Source: Paenibacillus oleatilyticus (GTDB lineage Bacteria; Bacillota; Bacilli; Paenibacillales; NBRC-103111). Taken from it: a stretch of 64,000 nt of DNA. A program made the translations under genes and the position numbers. This document shows positions 25,617 to 34,540 of this stretch, in pieces. The stretch lies in assembly GCF_018998565.1 (NCBI RefSeq), contig NZ_JAHNZO010000014.1, positions 117,306 through 181,305 on the forward strand, written 5' to 3'. A model generated the notes under the pieces. It ran no database searches. It was not told where the DNA came from and worked only from the letters and a program-made list of their open reading frames with translations. Position 1 is the first letter of the stretch; each line of letters starts with the position of its first letter.

Positions 25617-25645
25617 TTGTATTTTTTAAACATTTCCAGCATAAT
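25617..25645 (+). promoter_or_regulatory. SigA-type promoter of the signal peptidase gene
   Basis: TTGTAT, 17 bases, CATAAT, about 38 bases before the start codon. Confidence 0.55.
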
Positions 25646-25683
25646 GGAAAATAAATGATACTATAGGAGGTAACGGCCGCCTG

Positions 25684-26238
25684 ATGAAAGCAATAAAAGA
25701 ACTCGGAAGCTGGATTGGCGCATTCTCCATGGCTTTTGTACTGTCCTTGGTCATCGGCATTTTTGTTTTCCAGCCGTTCAAGGTCGAAGGGCATTCCATG
25801 GAGCCTACTTTGCAGAACGACCAGCGGATCTACGTTTCGAAATTATCCCATACGTTTTCTTACTTGCCGGAGTACGGCGATATCGTCGTGATCGACAGTC
25901 GTGTTAACCGGGAACGGACGTTGACGGATAGCATCCTGGAGAATCCCATGGTGCAATACTTCAGAGGGAACACGGACGAGCATGTTTTTTATGTCAAAAG
26001 AGTCATCGGCAAGCCGGGTGACGTTCTGGAGTTCAAGGAAAATCAAGTTTACCGGAACGGGGAAGCGCTGCAGGAGCCTTATATGAAAGAGGCGATGATT
26101 TTTAGTTCAAACCGGAAGTGGACGGTTCCCGATAAGCACATTTTTGTGATGGGGGATAATCGGAATAACAGCAGCGACAGCCGAAACATCGGCTATATTC
26201 CTCTCGATCACGTGATGGGAATTATGAAGTTTCCGTAA
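25684..26238 (+). CDS. lepB: Type I signal peptidase
   Basis: Cleaves signal peptides of exported proteins at the outer face of the membrane. 184 residues with a single N-terminal membrane helix (AFSMAFVLSLVIGIFVFQPF). The catalytic serine is in EGHSMEPTL (Ser38) and the general-base lysine in FYVKRVIGKPGD (Lys105). The conserved GDNRNNSSDSR box is present. This is the small Gram-positive (Sip) form. GGAGGT precedes the ATG. Such genomes carry several sip copies. Confidence 0.95.
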   Translation: MKAIKELGSWIGAFSMAFVLSLVIGIFVFQPFKVEGHSMEPTLQNDQRIYVSKLSHTFSYLPEYGDIVVIDSRVNRERTLTDSILENPMVQYFRGNTDEHVFYVKRVIGKPGDVLEFKENQVYRNGEALQEPYMKEAMIFSSNRKWTVPDKHIFVMGDNRNNSSDSRNIGYIPLDHVMGIMKFP

Positions 26239-26280
26239 GCAAGGGAAGAGCCCTCTTTGCGACTATGGATTGATATATGG

Positions 26281-26325
26281 AAAATCGGCCTTGCTTATGC
26301 CTTATGCCGCAGGGCCGATTTTTTT
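26281..26325. terminator. Terminator between convergent genes
   Basis: AATCGGCC pairs with GGCCGATT, flanked by A and T runs. Confidence 0.8.
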
Positions 26326-26337
26326 GTCCAATCATTC

Positions 26338-27357
26338 TCAAACGCGTTTGGGCGCGAGTTGCGCCACATCCCGCAGCTTGGCGGTTAGCCGGTAAGTCCC
26401 CCGCAGCGGCTCATAGCCCAAGCTGCGATTGATCCGGAGAATGGGCGCGTTCATGGAATCGTTGTCCGTGCGGATATAGGCGGCATTTTGTTCCTTGGCC
26501 AAGAGCATGGCTTTGATTTTCAAGCCCAACGCAATTTTGCGTCCGCGGTAGGTCCGCTTTACGCCCGTATACTCGTGATACATCCCGTTGGTTTGCCGGT
26601 TGTGAAGCACGTTGGTTACTCCGACATAGTTGTCGCCGTCCGCTGTAATGATCACTCGCTCCGGTGCGTAGCCTTCGGCCATAAGATACCATTTGCGCCA
26701 TTCCTGAAAGTCGGGAACCTCCCCCGTGTACCCCGGTATGTCTGTCAGCGTCTCCTTGTACAGCTCGTACAGCTTCCGCTCGCTCTCCTCGCCGGGCTCG
26801 TCCGCCAGCGTCAGGAAGCGCAGACCTCCGCTCTCCAGCAGCTTGAGCGTTTCGGCCTCGTGCAGGCGGTCCGGGTCTACCCGATCCAGATCCAGCACCG
26901 ATTGAAAAACATGCCGTTCGACCGCAAACCCCCGGCGCTCGGCAAATTGCAGCGCATCCGGGTGATCGTCCCATACCTCCGTGACGAGGATCGTCGCCCC
27001 GAGAGCGGTTCCCCAATCGATGACATGCTCGAGCAGCAACTGCCCGGCTCCTTGCCGGCGGTATTCTCCGGCTACAATAAGCGTGTTATTGAGATGCCCC
27101 GGCTCCGTCCATGGCGCCCGCCAAGACCAGACGTATCCGACAATGACATCCTGCTCCGTCACGGCAACGCGCCGGGTACGGTCATAGCCGGCCAGCAGAC
27201 CGTTGTCATCGAGATACGTATGGCCGACCTCATACAGCTTGGCATCGTCCTCCTCCAGCCTTTGGGCCGTGCAAGGCTCCGACCAGCAGGTATTCAACAA
27301 TGCCGCCAACGCTTCGTAATCATCCGGCAGCCGCAAGGGCCGCAGTTCAATGGACAT
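26338..27357 (-). CDS. GNAT-family acetyltransferase, two tandem domains
   Basis: 339 residues. Domain 1 (about 1-165) has the acetyl-CoA loop EYRRQGAGQLLLEHVIDWG and then LQFAERRGFAVERH. Domain 2 (about 170-330) has KRTYRGRKIALGLKIKAMLLAKE and IRTDNDSMNAPILRINRSLGYEP, a wording typical of mycothiol-synthase-like double GNATs. AGAGGTGA precedes the ATG. Substrate unknown. Confidence 0.9.
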   Translation of the reverse strand: MSIELRPLRLPDDYEALAALLNTCWSEPCTAQRLEEDDAKLYEVGHTYLDDNGLLAGYDRTRRVAVTEQDVIVGYVWSWRAPWTEPGHLNNTLIVAGEYRRQGAGQLLLEHVIDWGTALGATILVTEVWDDHPDALQFAERRGFAVERHVFQSVLDLDRVDPDRLHEAETLKLLESGGLRFLTLADEPGEESERKLYELYKETLTDIPGYTGEVPDFQEWRKWYLMAEGYAPERVIITADGDNYVGVTNVLHNRQTNGMYHEYTGVKRTYRGRKIALGLKIKAMLLAKEQNAAYIRTDNDSMNAPILRINRSLGYEPLRGTYRLTAKLRDVAQLAPKRV

Positions 27358-27604
27358 TCCGTCACCTCTTTTTTATGTTCGACCTATCGTCTATGTAACC
27401 TATTATGCAATGAAGAGCTTACGGAAAGGAATGGAAAATTTGGTTATAGCGAATTGCGCTTTGTTCCCTTAACCATAGAATCCTCCACTAAATCGAAGTT
27501 TTGTTACCTTGCTGCGGATGCGCTCCTTTCGGTACAGTGGAATGGCGGGTGAAATGGAACAACAATGCATTTGGTAGCAGGAGCCAATCATAGGGGGGCT
27601 TAGG

Positions 27605-28210
27605 TTGTTGTCAAGTATGGAATGCAGAACTCACTATTCGCTTCGCGAAGGAATCGGGAGAACGGCCCGGAAGCTGAAGAGCGGCGGCAGCGTCACGATC
27701 GCTTTCATGGGAGGCTCGGTGACGGCGGGAAACGGGGCGTCCGATCCCGAGCAAACGAGCTACCGGGCGAGGATCAGCCAGTATTTGACGGACAGCTTCA
27801 AGCAAACGGCTTTTCGCTTCATTCAAGCCGCGGTCGGAGGAACGGACTCGGTCTATGGTGCTTACCGGCTGCAGAGCCACGTTTTCCGCACTTGTGTGCC
27901 GGATCTCTTGTTTGTCGAGTTTGCGGCGAACGATAACGGAAGGCGGCTGCCCTCGGTGCGGGCGATGGAAGGGATCGTACGGCATGCCCGAACCATGAAC
28001 CCGCATATGGATATTTGCTTTATCTATACGGCTAAGCAGTCCGGATACCCCTACTTCCTCAAAATGAACAAGCCACATGTCAATGTGTGCAATCATGAGG
28101 AGGTGGCTGAGCATTACCGACTTCCTTCTGTCGATAAGTGTTCCTCTGCTGCTGCTGTTCATCTTCGGTATGAGGCTGTTTGTTCAAGGTCTGACCTCGG
28201 GCGACATTAA
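27605..28210 (+). pseudogene. Truncated SGNH/GDSL-type hydrolase
   Basis: The first 170 residues match SGNH hydrolases: block I is GGSVTAGNG (nucleophile Ser), then AVGGTDSVYGAYRLQSHVF and block III LLFVEFAANDNG. The protein breaks off after HEEVAEHYRLPSVDKC; the C-terminal block with the catalytic Asp-x-x-His is missing and the remaining 35 codons are unrelated. In another frame the following bases encode a hydrophobic stretch (see 28109-28216). It is therefore probably inactive. Confidence 0.65.
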
Positions 28211-28216
28211 AATCTG
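28109..28216 (+). pseudogene. Possible N-terminal fragment of a Na/Pi-cotransporter-like membrane protein
   Basis: The frame ATT-ACC-GAC... reads ITDFLLSISVPLLLLFIFGM, then RLFVQGLTSGDIKI and a stop. LLLFIFGMRLFVQGL resembles the first helix of Na/Pi cotransporter family proteins. GAGGAGGTG precedes the ATT. The piece is only 34 codons and may be the junction left by a deletion that removed both the end of the hydrolase and most of a transporter gene. Tentative. Confidence 0.3.
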
Positions 28217-28326
28217 ACAAAGGCTCGTCCTTGAGAAAAACGGCGCTGATTTGAATACGGCCGCCCCCTTTGATAAGATTACAACCAGACTTGAAGGCTT
28301 GCGCAAATGTAAGGGGAGACTTGCCC

Positions 28327-29271
28327 ATGAAATTGTCCGGTACGAGACCGGTGTCATACTTGTATACCTACGCCTGTCACGAGGATGAGGCGGAGCTGTG
28401 CGCGCTTGAGCTGCGCACGCTGCTTGGCACGGAAGCGCGGGGCGGCTGGCTGGAGAGTCCGGCGGACGCCGAGCCGAGCCGCAGCCCGTTCGTCAAGCAG
28501 CGCGTCGATGTGCTGTGCGAGGCTGCCAGCCTGCAGGAGCTGGGGGAACTGGCCGGAACGCTGGAGCTGGACGGCGGCTCGTTCAAGGTCGTCTTCGTCA
28601 AGGCCGCCAGCCACGCCGCGTACGAAGACCAGCGCGCGATGGAGCGGGAGCTCGGCGCGCGCATCCGCGGCCGGGCCGACATGCGCCGGCCGGATTGGCT
28701 GCTCGGCTTCGCCTGCACCGGCGAAGGGCGCTGGGTGCTCGGCCCTTGCCGGCAGAACGAAGCGGTCTGGCTGAAGCACAGCCGGAAGCCGCAAAATTAT
28801 TCCACCGCCCTCAGCACGCGGGTCGCCCGGGCGGTAGCCAACCTTGCCGTGCCGCAGCCTGCCGGCATCCGGGCGGTCGATCCGTGCTGTGGCATCGGCA
28901 CGGTGCTGGTCGAGGCGCTCTCGATGGGGATCGACATCGTCGGCTCCGACATCAATCCGCTTGCGGTCCGCGGCGCCCGCGCGAATCTCGCCCACTTCGG
29001 ACTGCCGGATGTCGTCCGCGTGGCGGATATCGGCGACGTGAACGGGCGGTACGATGCCTCCGTCCTCGACCTGCCGTACAACCTGTGCTCGGTCATTTCG
29101 CCGGAAGAACAGCTTCGCCTGCTCGGGAACCTCCGGCGGCTGGCCGAGCGGGCCGTTATCGTGTCCACCGAGCCGGTGGGGACGCTCGCCGGGCAGGCCG
29201 GATTCGCCGTTCTGGAGCGGTGCGTTGTACGCAAAGGCTCGTTTTCCCGGCACATCGTCATATGCCGTTAA
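28327..29271 (+). CDS. TRM11-type SAM-dependent RNA methyltransferase
   Basis: 314 residues from ATG 28327 (AAGGGGAGA upstream). Residues about 1-160 form an N-terminal RNA-binding-like region. The methyltransferase domain follows: motif I AVDPCCGIGTVLVEALSMG, then IVGSDINPLAVRGARANLAHFG, and motif IV DLPYNL in place of NPPY. This is the architecture of TRM11/TrmN-type tRNA guanine N2-methyltransferases; the exact target base is not known. Confidence 0.85.
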   Translation: MKLSGTRPVSYLYTYACHEDEAELCALELRTLLGTEARGGWLESPADAEPSRSPFVKQRVDVLCEAASLQELGELAGTLELDGGSFKVVFVKAASHAAYEDQRAMERELGARIRGRADMRRPDWLLGFACTGEGRWVLGPCRQNEAVWLKHSRKPQNYSTALSTRVARAVANLAVPQPAGIRAVDPCCGIGTVLVEALSMGIDIVGSDINPLAVRGARANLAHFGLPDVVRVADIGDVNGRYDASVLDLPYNLCSVISPEEQLRLLGNLRRLAERAVIVSTEPVGTLAGQAGFAVLERCVVRKGSFSRHIVICR

Positions 29272-29301
29272 GCGCGGACCCGTCAGGGGTCGGCGCTTTT
29301 T
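29271..29301 (+). terminator. Rho-independent terminator
   Basis: AGCGCGGACCC pairs with GGGGTCGGCGCT (one bulge), followed by five T; it begins at the stop codon. Confidence 0.75.
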
Positions 29302-29426
29302 CCTTCTGTACGGGGCGTTCCCGGTTTTTTCCGGGAACCGGAATCGGCGCCGTTTCGTATGTAGGAGCAAGCGAATTGCAAATGCGAGAAGGCGCGAGAA
29401 GATTCGAACGGGTTGGAGGAGCAGTG

Positions 29427-30257
29427 ATGTTAAACTATCTCAAAGGAATCCGGCAAGCCTGGATCGATTACCCTGAGCCGGAGGGGCGGCTGCTGGCGGG
29501 CACTTACGAAATCGTCCGTTCGCTCGGCAGCGGCAGCTACGGGCTGGCGTACCGGTGCCGCGATATCCGTACCGGTGAGCACGTGGTGGTCAAGCAGTCC
29601 AAGCCGAGCAAGGGGCCGCTGGCCGAGCGGCTGCTGGAGCGGGAGGCGGAGCTGCTGAGCGGGCTGAAGCACCCGGGCATTCCCGGCTTCCGGGGCTCGT
29701 TCCGGCATAGGAACCGGCTCTGCATCGCGATCGATCTGATCGAAGGGCATACGATCGAGGACTTGCTGTTCGAGCAGGAACGGCCATTCTCGGAGCTCGA
29801 AAGCCTGCGGTGGATCGCCAAACTGATGGAGATCGTCAGCTACGTTCATGCCCGGGGCATTGTTCATCTTGATGTCCGGATTCCTAACGTGATCCTTCGG
29901 GAGGAGCGCCTCTACTTGATCGATTTCGGGTTGGCCAAACGGATCGGTGAAGAAGCAGCGGAGCCGTATGCGGACGAGGAGCTCAGGAAGCGGAGAACGC
30001 CCGAGGTGCAGAGCGATTTGTACGCGGTGGGGCATCTGCTGTTGTTTTTGCTGTATTCTTCGTATCAAGAACGCCCCGGACAGCCGCCGGCCGACTGGCA
30101 GGAGGAGCTTGCCGTCTCGGGCGACGTCAAGCATATGATAAGGCGGCTCCTGCAAGTGGAGCCGCCTTATGCGGATACGGAAACGTTTCGATTGGAAATG
30201 GACAACACGCTGCAGAGGCTGGAAAATGCGGCAGACGCAAATCAGGAGCTGGAGTGA
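29427..30257 (+). CDS. Serine/threonine protein kinase (YrzF/YbdM-like)
   Basis: 276 residues, start ATG 29427 behind TTGGAGGAG; the frame is open far upstream but only as a shadow of the methyltransferase gene. Kinase motifs: LGSGSYGLAYRC (Gly loop), VVVKQ (Lys), catalytic loop HLDVRIPNVI (Asp and Asn kept; canonical Lys is Arg) and IDFG for DFG. There are no membrane helices or PASTA repeats, so it is a soluble Hanks-type kinase like YrzF/YbdM. Substrates unknown. Confidence 0.88.
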   Translation: MLNYLKGIRQAWIDYPEPEGRLLAGTYEIVRSLGSGSYGLAYRCRDIRTGEHVVVKQSKPSKGPLAERLLEREAELLSGLKHPGIPGFRGSFRHRNRLCIAIDLIEGHTIEDLLFEQERPFSELESLRWIAKLMEIVSYVHARGIVHLDVRIPNVILREERLYLIDFGLAKRIGEEAAEPYADEELRKRRTPEVQSDLYAVGHLLLFLLYSSYQERPGQPPADWQEELAVSGDVKHMIRRLLQVEPPYADTETFRLEMDNTLQRLENAADANQELE

Positions 30258-30430
30258 CGCCGGTATTTGTTCTTATAGTAGCCGTGGCCGTGTCCGGAAT
30301 GGTGCCGGTGGTCTGACGACGAGTAGCGCCGCGGCTGGACGAACCGGTGCGAGCTGCTTCCGTGCCGGTAGTGGCCCTGCTTGGAATGCGTGACGGAGTG
30401 AACGATTTTTTTCAGCAAATGTTTAAGCAT
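30242..30430 (-). CDS. Small His/Ser-rich basic protein
   Basis: 62 residues from ATG 30430 behind GGGAGG. Short helical start (MLKHLLKKIVHSVTHSK), then a low-complexity His/Ser/Arg/Tyr-rich tail (HRHHSGHGHGYYKNKYRRHSSS). It converges on, and overlaps by 16 bases, the kinase gene. The composition suggests metal binding or a spore-coat role, but neither is proven. Confidence 0.6.
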   Translation of the reverse strand: MLKHLLKKIVHSVTHSKQGHYRHGSSSHRFVQPRRYSSSDHRHHSGHGHGYYKNKYRRHSSS

Positions 30431-30521
30431 CGCGAATTCCTCCCGTTTCGTGAATAATAGATAGTACGGACAAACGAAAGGGAGGTTTCGCGGACCGTCC
30501 AAGGAAAAAGCGCTGCCAAAC

Positions 30522-31394
30522 CTACCGGTTCCTGTAATGGCTGGGAGCCAGACCCTTCATCTTCTTGAACATGCGCGAGAACAACAACTGATCCTTATAC
30601 CCGACCGAATAGGCAATCTGGCCGATCGACAGCGCGCCGTTGCTCATCAGCTCGGATGCCTTGTCCATACGATACCGGAGGAGGAAGTGCTGGGGCGATA
30701 CGCCGAGCGCCTCCTTGAACAGCCGGGACAAGTATTTTCGGCCGAGACCGATCGACTGGGCCAGCTCCTCTATTGTAAAATTCCTCGAATAGTTCGTTTC
30801 GATAAATTCCAACGCTTGCTTTACATACCTATCCCGCATCGGGACAAAAGCTTCCGGCGGCATATCCCCTTCCTCATAAGCTTCGTCGGTCAGTACGGAC
30901 AAAAAGTCATACAGCGCGCCCAGCAGCTTCATATCCCGGCTCGGGGAGCTCCTGCCGGCCTCGAACATGCGCTGAAGACAGCCTTCGATGACCTCCGGTC
31001 TGCGGCACTCGAAGACCGGCTGCTCCGGACTAAGGCGGGCCCGCTGCAAATAATGCTTCGCCTGCACCCCGTTGAAGGCCGCCCAGGAATACGTCCAAGG
31101 CTCGTCGAGGTCGGCCTGATAGGACGATACCGTGTCCGGGGACACGAGAAAGCCGTATCCTGCCGACAGCTCGTACGTCTGCCAGGGAGTCCGGTACACG
31201 CCGCGTCCGCGATGGACGTAATGAATTTTATAATGATCCTTCAGACCGGGCCCCCAGGAATGTCCGGGCGCGCAGTCTTCCATCCCGCAGTAGTACAGCT
31301 TCAAGTCCGTACCCGCCTCGTGCGGTCCGGGCCTGTGAACATACTTAAAGGCACACACGCTTGCCACCTCCGCTCCGTAAGTCCCCTTCACCAT
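30522..31394 (-). CDS. AraC-family transcriptional regulator
   Basis: 290 residues: an N-terminal cupin-like sensor region (YVHRGRGVYRTPWQTYELSAGYGFLVSPDTVSSYQAD) and the C-terminal double helix-turn-helix (FTIEELAQSIGLGRKYLSRLFKEALGVSPQHFLLRYRMDKASELM...IGQIAYSVGYKDQLLFSRMFKKMKGLAPSHYR). Sugar-sensing AraC proteins of Paenibacillus have this layout. It is divergent from an aldo/keto reductase, which may be its target. Confidence 0.92.
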   Translation of the reverse strand: MVKGTYGAEVASVCAFKYVHRPGPHEAGTDLKLYYCGMEDCAPGHSWGPGLKDHYKIHYVHRGRGVYRTPWQTYELSAGYGFLVSPDTVSSYQADLDEPWTYSWAAFNGVQAKHYLQRARLSPEQPVFECRRPEVIEGCLQRMFEAGRSSPSRDMKLLGALYDFLSVLTDEAYEEGDMPPEAFVPMRDRYVKQALEFIETNYSRNFTIEELAQSIGLGRKYLSRLFKEALGVSPQHFLLRYRMDKASELMSNGALSIGQIAYSVGYKDQLLFSRMFKKMKGLAPSHYRNR

Positions 31395-31522
31395 GAAGAG
31401 GATTAAGTGACATTATACTATATTTTATCCAACATGCTGACATACGATTTTCCAACGGTGCGCGCTACAATGAAACAAGCAGTGCAGGTTATTAAATCAC
31501 TTCCTAAGGAGGAGTTGCGAAT

Positions 31523-32518
31523 ATGTCTTATTTACCGAGCGGCGACCGGTATGACACGATGAAATATAACCGGCTCGGAGCCAGCGGGCTGAAGCTGCCG
31601 GCCGTTTCCTTGGGCTTGTGGCACAATTTTGGCGGCGGCGACATCTATGAGAACGGCCGGGCTATGGTCCGCCGCGCATTTGATTTAGGCATCACGCATT
31701 TCGATTTGGCCAACAACTACGGACCGCCTCCGGGATCGGCAGAGGAAACGTTCGGCAAAATCCTCCATTCCGATCTCCAAAACTACCGGGACGAGCTGAT
31801 CATTTCGACGAAAGCAGGCTACTACATGTGGCCGGGACCTTATGGCGAATGGGGCTCCCGCAAAAATATGATCGCGAGTCTCGACCAGAGCCTTAAGCGG
31901 ATGAAGCTGGACTACGTCGACATTTATTACCATCACCGTCCGGACCCGAATACTCCGCTGGAGGAAACGATGGGCGCGCTCGACCACCTCGTGCGCCAAG
32001 GGAAAGCGCTGTATGTCGGCATCTCGAACTACCGTGCCGACCGGGCGGAGCAGGTGATCGCCATCCTGAAGTCGCTCGGCACGCCGTGCGTCATTCATCA
32101 GCCGCGCTACTCCATGCTGGACCGCTGGGTCGAAGACGGCCTGCTGGATCTGCTGGAGCGGGAAGGCGTCGGCAGCATCGCTTACTCGCCGCTTTACAAA
32201 GGCATCCTGACCGACCGTTACTTGAACGGAATTCCGGCAGATTCCCGCGCGGCCGGTTCGAGCGTCTTCCTGAAGCCGGAGGAGCTGACGGATGAAGTGA
32301 TGGGTAAAGTGCGTCAGTTGAACGATATCGCCCGGGAGCGCGGCCAGAAGCTGTCGCAGATGGCGATTTCGTGGGTGCTCCGCGGAGGCAGGGTAACCTC
32401 CGCTCTCATCGGAGCGAGCAAAGTAAGCCAAATCGAGGATGCCGTAGGCGCGGTAAGCAAGCTCGAATTCAGCAGCGAAGAGCTGGAGCGGATCGAAGCC
32501 GTGCTTGGCGGCAGGTAA
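31523..32518 (+). CDS. Aldo/keto reductase (YghZ / L-glyceraldehyde-3-phosphate reductase type)
   Basis: 331 residues of the AKR14-like branch. It has the N-terminal YNRLGASGLKLPAVSLGLWHNFGG, the catalytic Asp/Tyr in FDLANNYGPPPGSAEETFG, Lys in ISTKAGY, His in YYHHRPDPNTPLEETM, and the C-terminal NADPH-binding SALIGASKVSQIEDAV. TAAGGAGGA precedes the ATG. Reduction of small aldehydes, such as methylglyoxal, is the family's usual role. A terminator follows. Confidence 0.93.
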   Translation: MSYLPSGDRYDTMKYNRLGASGLKLPAVSLGLWHNFGGGDIYENGRAMVRRAFDLGITHFDLANNYGPPPGSAEETFGKILHSDLQNYRDELIISTKAGYYMWPGPYGEWGSRKNMIASLDQSLKRMKLDYVDIYYHHRPDPNTPLEETMGALDHLVRQGKALYVGISNYRADRAEQVIAILKSLGTPCVIHQPRYSMLDRWVEDGLLDLLEREGVGSIAYSPLYKGILTDRYLNGIPADSRAAGSSVFLKPEELTDEVMGKVRQLNDIARERGQKLSQMAISWVLRGGRVTSALIGASKVSQIEDAVGAVSKLEFSSEELERIEAVLGGR

Positions 32519-32529
32519 GCCTTCGGCAC

Positions 32530-32576
32530 AAGTCGTGCGTGACTCGGAAAGTGCAAGAGTCGCGCACGGCTTTTTT
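32530..32576 (+). terminator. Rho-independent terminator
   Basis: AAGTCGTGCGTGACTC pairs with GAGTCGCGCACGGCTT, followed by T. Confidence 0.85.
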
Positions 32577-32729
32577 GCGCATCGTACCGGAACGGCTATC
32601 CTGCATTGAGACCGTATTCCTGAATTACCTCTTTTCACCAGTTCACTCTCGTTCTATAATGGTTCTAAATGCCTATTCTTTGACGAATCTGGCCGCAGTT
32701 ATTTTTCGGACGGGAGAAGCTTTAGATCG

Positions 32730-34316
32730 ATGCTGAGAAGAAACGCATTTCGCTGGGGATTATTTTTGTTTTTCTTTCTAACCGAGCTCGCGCTCGGCTT
32801 CTATATTAGTTATGTCGTCGGATACATGCATTCGGATGCGCTCAGCCGGGTGGCTAACGCTTTCTATGTACTCTACAGCCGTGACCCTCATCTGGGCGCC
32901 ATCGGGTTCGTATGGAATCCATTGCCGAGCCTCATGGAGCTGGCCGTTCTGGTGCTGTATCCGATCCTGCCGGAGCTGGCTTCCTACGGGCTGGCCGGGG
33001 TGCTGGTCTCCAGCGTCTTCGCCGGGCTTACGGCGCTGCTCTTGTATGATGCCGGGCGGCGCAACGGCTTGTCGTTCGGCATGAGCCTCGGACTCAGCCT
33101 GCTGTACTGCCTGAATCCGTTCGTTTTCCTGTTTGGGGCGAACGGGCTCAGCGACGCACCTTATATTTACTTTCTCATGTACACCGTGATCCGGTTCGGC
33201 GACTGGCTCAAAACGCGGCAAATCAGCCACCTGGTGCTCGCCGGCTTTGCGCTGGCCCTGGCGTTCTGGACGAGGTACGAAGCCGTGCCCTTCGGCGTGT
33301 CCTTGGGAGCCGCTCTGCTGATCGTCCTGCTGCTGATGCCGCCGGGCGAAGGGGAAAGGCCGCTGCCATGGGCGGAACGGGCCCGCAAGGTGGAGGCCAC
33401 CGCGTTCATTTTGCTGCTGCCCGCCGTGTTTTCGGGGCTGCTCTGGATTTTTTTCAACTATATTATTATGGGCGACGCGCTTTACTTCCTGCACTCCGAG
33501 TATTCCAATCAGGCCCAGTCCGACGCGCTGAAGGGCGACGAGAACTTCAGCCGGATCTTTAACAGCCCGCTGCTGGCCTTGGGCTTCGTTGCCAAAAAGA
33601 CCGCCTGGTTTTCCGCGCCGCTGGCGGCCGTACTGCTGATCCGTACGTTTGCGGGACGGCTGCTGCGTTGGGAGACTTTGGTGCTGGTGTGCTTGTTCCT
33701 GTCCATTCCAGGACTGCAATTTGCGCTGCTGATGAAAGAGTCGTCCTTCGGCTGGTTCCGCTATTTTATGTACGTGTACCCGATTACGGTAGCCTGGATT
33801 CCTTACGAGCTCGGCCTGCTCCGGAAGCGCCGGGCCGCCTTCACGGTTGCGGCTGCCGGACTGCTGGCGACTTCCGTGCTGCTGTCGTATGCGGTGACCA
33901 ATCCGCAAATTGCGCCTGATGAGAACACGTTTCTGACGATCAAGAGCGGGAACAAATATTATCAGAGCCAGATTCTGGACCGCTCCGTGGCGAAGTGGCT
34001 GGATGAGCATATGGGGGATGCGACCATCCTGACCGACTCGGCCTCCGCGTTTACGATTCTGGTGAACAGCCGCAATACGAAGAAATTTCTGATTACGAGC
34101 GATTATGACTTCAAGAAGGCCAAGAACGATCCGCCCGGCAACGGCGTCGATTATATTTTGATCCCGCGGCCGCTGCCGAACGCCGATAAAAGCGCCATTA
34201 ATACGCAATACAAGGATTTGTACGAAAAGGGCAACGAATGGGCCGAGCTGTATCATGATTTTGACAACGAGTGGCGGCTGTACAAAATAAAAAAATGGCA
34301 GCCATCGGCCCCATAA
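32730..34316 (+). CDS. Polytopic GT-C-like glycosyltransferase / membrane protein
   Basis: 528 residues with about 11-13 membrane helices and a soluble C-terminal region (from about 400, KWLDEHMGDATILTDSASAFTILVNS). The early extracellular loop (YMHSDALSRVANAFYVLYSR) has the Asp-containing layout of GT39/GT83-type polyprenyl-phosphate sugar transferases. It lies upstream of an LTA-synthase-type gene, so a role in decorating a surface polymer is possible; the donor and acceptor are unknown. Confidence 0.75.
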   Translation: MLRRNAFRWGLFLFFFLTELALGFYISYVVGYMHSDALSRVANAFYVLYSRDPHLGAIGFVWNPLPSLMELAVLVLYPILPELASYGLAGVLVSSVFAGLTALLLYDAGRRNGLSFGMSLGLSLLYCLNPFVFLFGANGLSDAPYIYFLMYTVIRFGDWLKTRQISHLVLAGFALALAFWTRYEAVPFGVSLGAALLIVLLLMPPGEGERPLPWAERARKVEATAFILLLPAVFSGLLWIFFNYIIMGDALYFLHSEYSNQAQSDALKGDENFSRIFNSPLLALGFVAKKTAWFSAPLAAVLLIRTFAGRLLRWETLVLVCLFLSIPGLQFALLMKESSFGWFRYFMYVYPITVAWIPYELGLLRKRRAAFTVAAAGLLATSVLLSYAVTNPQIAPDENTFLTIKSGNKYYQSQILDRSVAKWLDEHMGDATILTDSASAFTILVNSRNTKKFLITSDYDFKKAKNDPPGNGVDYILIPRPLPNADKSAINTQYKDLYEKGNEWAELYHDFDNEWRLYKIKKWQPSAP

Positions 34317-34346
34317 GTGTTAACCTTTTGTAAATTTGGGTAATAA

Positions 34347-34389
34347 GAAAGAGCAGGCAACCTCCCCGGAGCGAGCCCTGCTCTTTTTT
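34347..34389 (+). terminator. Rho-independent terminator
   Basis: AAGAGCAGG pairs with CCTGCTCTT around a GC-rich loop, followed by T. Confidence 0.75.
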
Positions 34390-34540
34390 GCCGATAACGG
34401 GGATAAAGTCCTGAGCCGGAAGGACCAATTTCTCCCTTTCATCTTAAATTCATTTTTCTTTAATATTCAGCCTTTACAATAAGTTAAAAATTGATTCCGC
34501 AATAAGAACGATATGCGGGCTGATAGGAGTGTGAGAAGCG

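Noticed and set aside
28515..29426. Upstream extension of the kinase frame
   Set aside because: It overlaps the methyltransferase gene and a terminator; ATG 29427 has GGAGGAG and the kinase fold starts there.
32778..34256. 492-codon minus-strand frame opposite the GT-C-like gene
   Set aside because: Gln/Arg/His-rich shadow without membrane or domain features.
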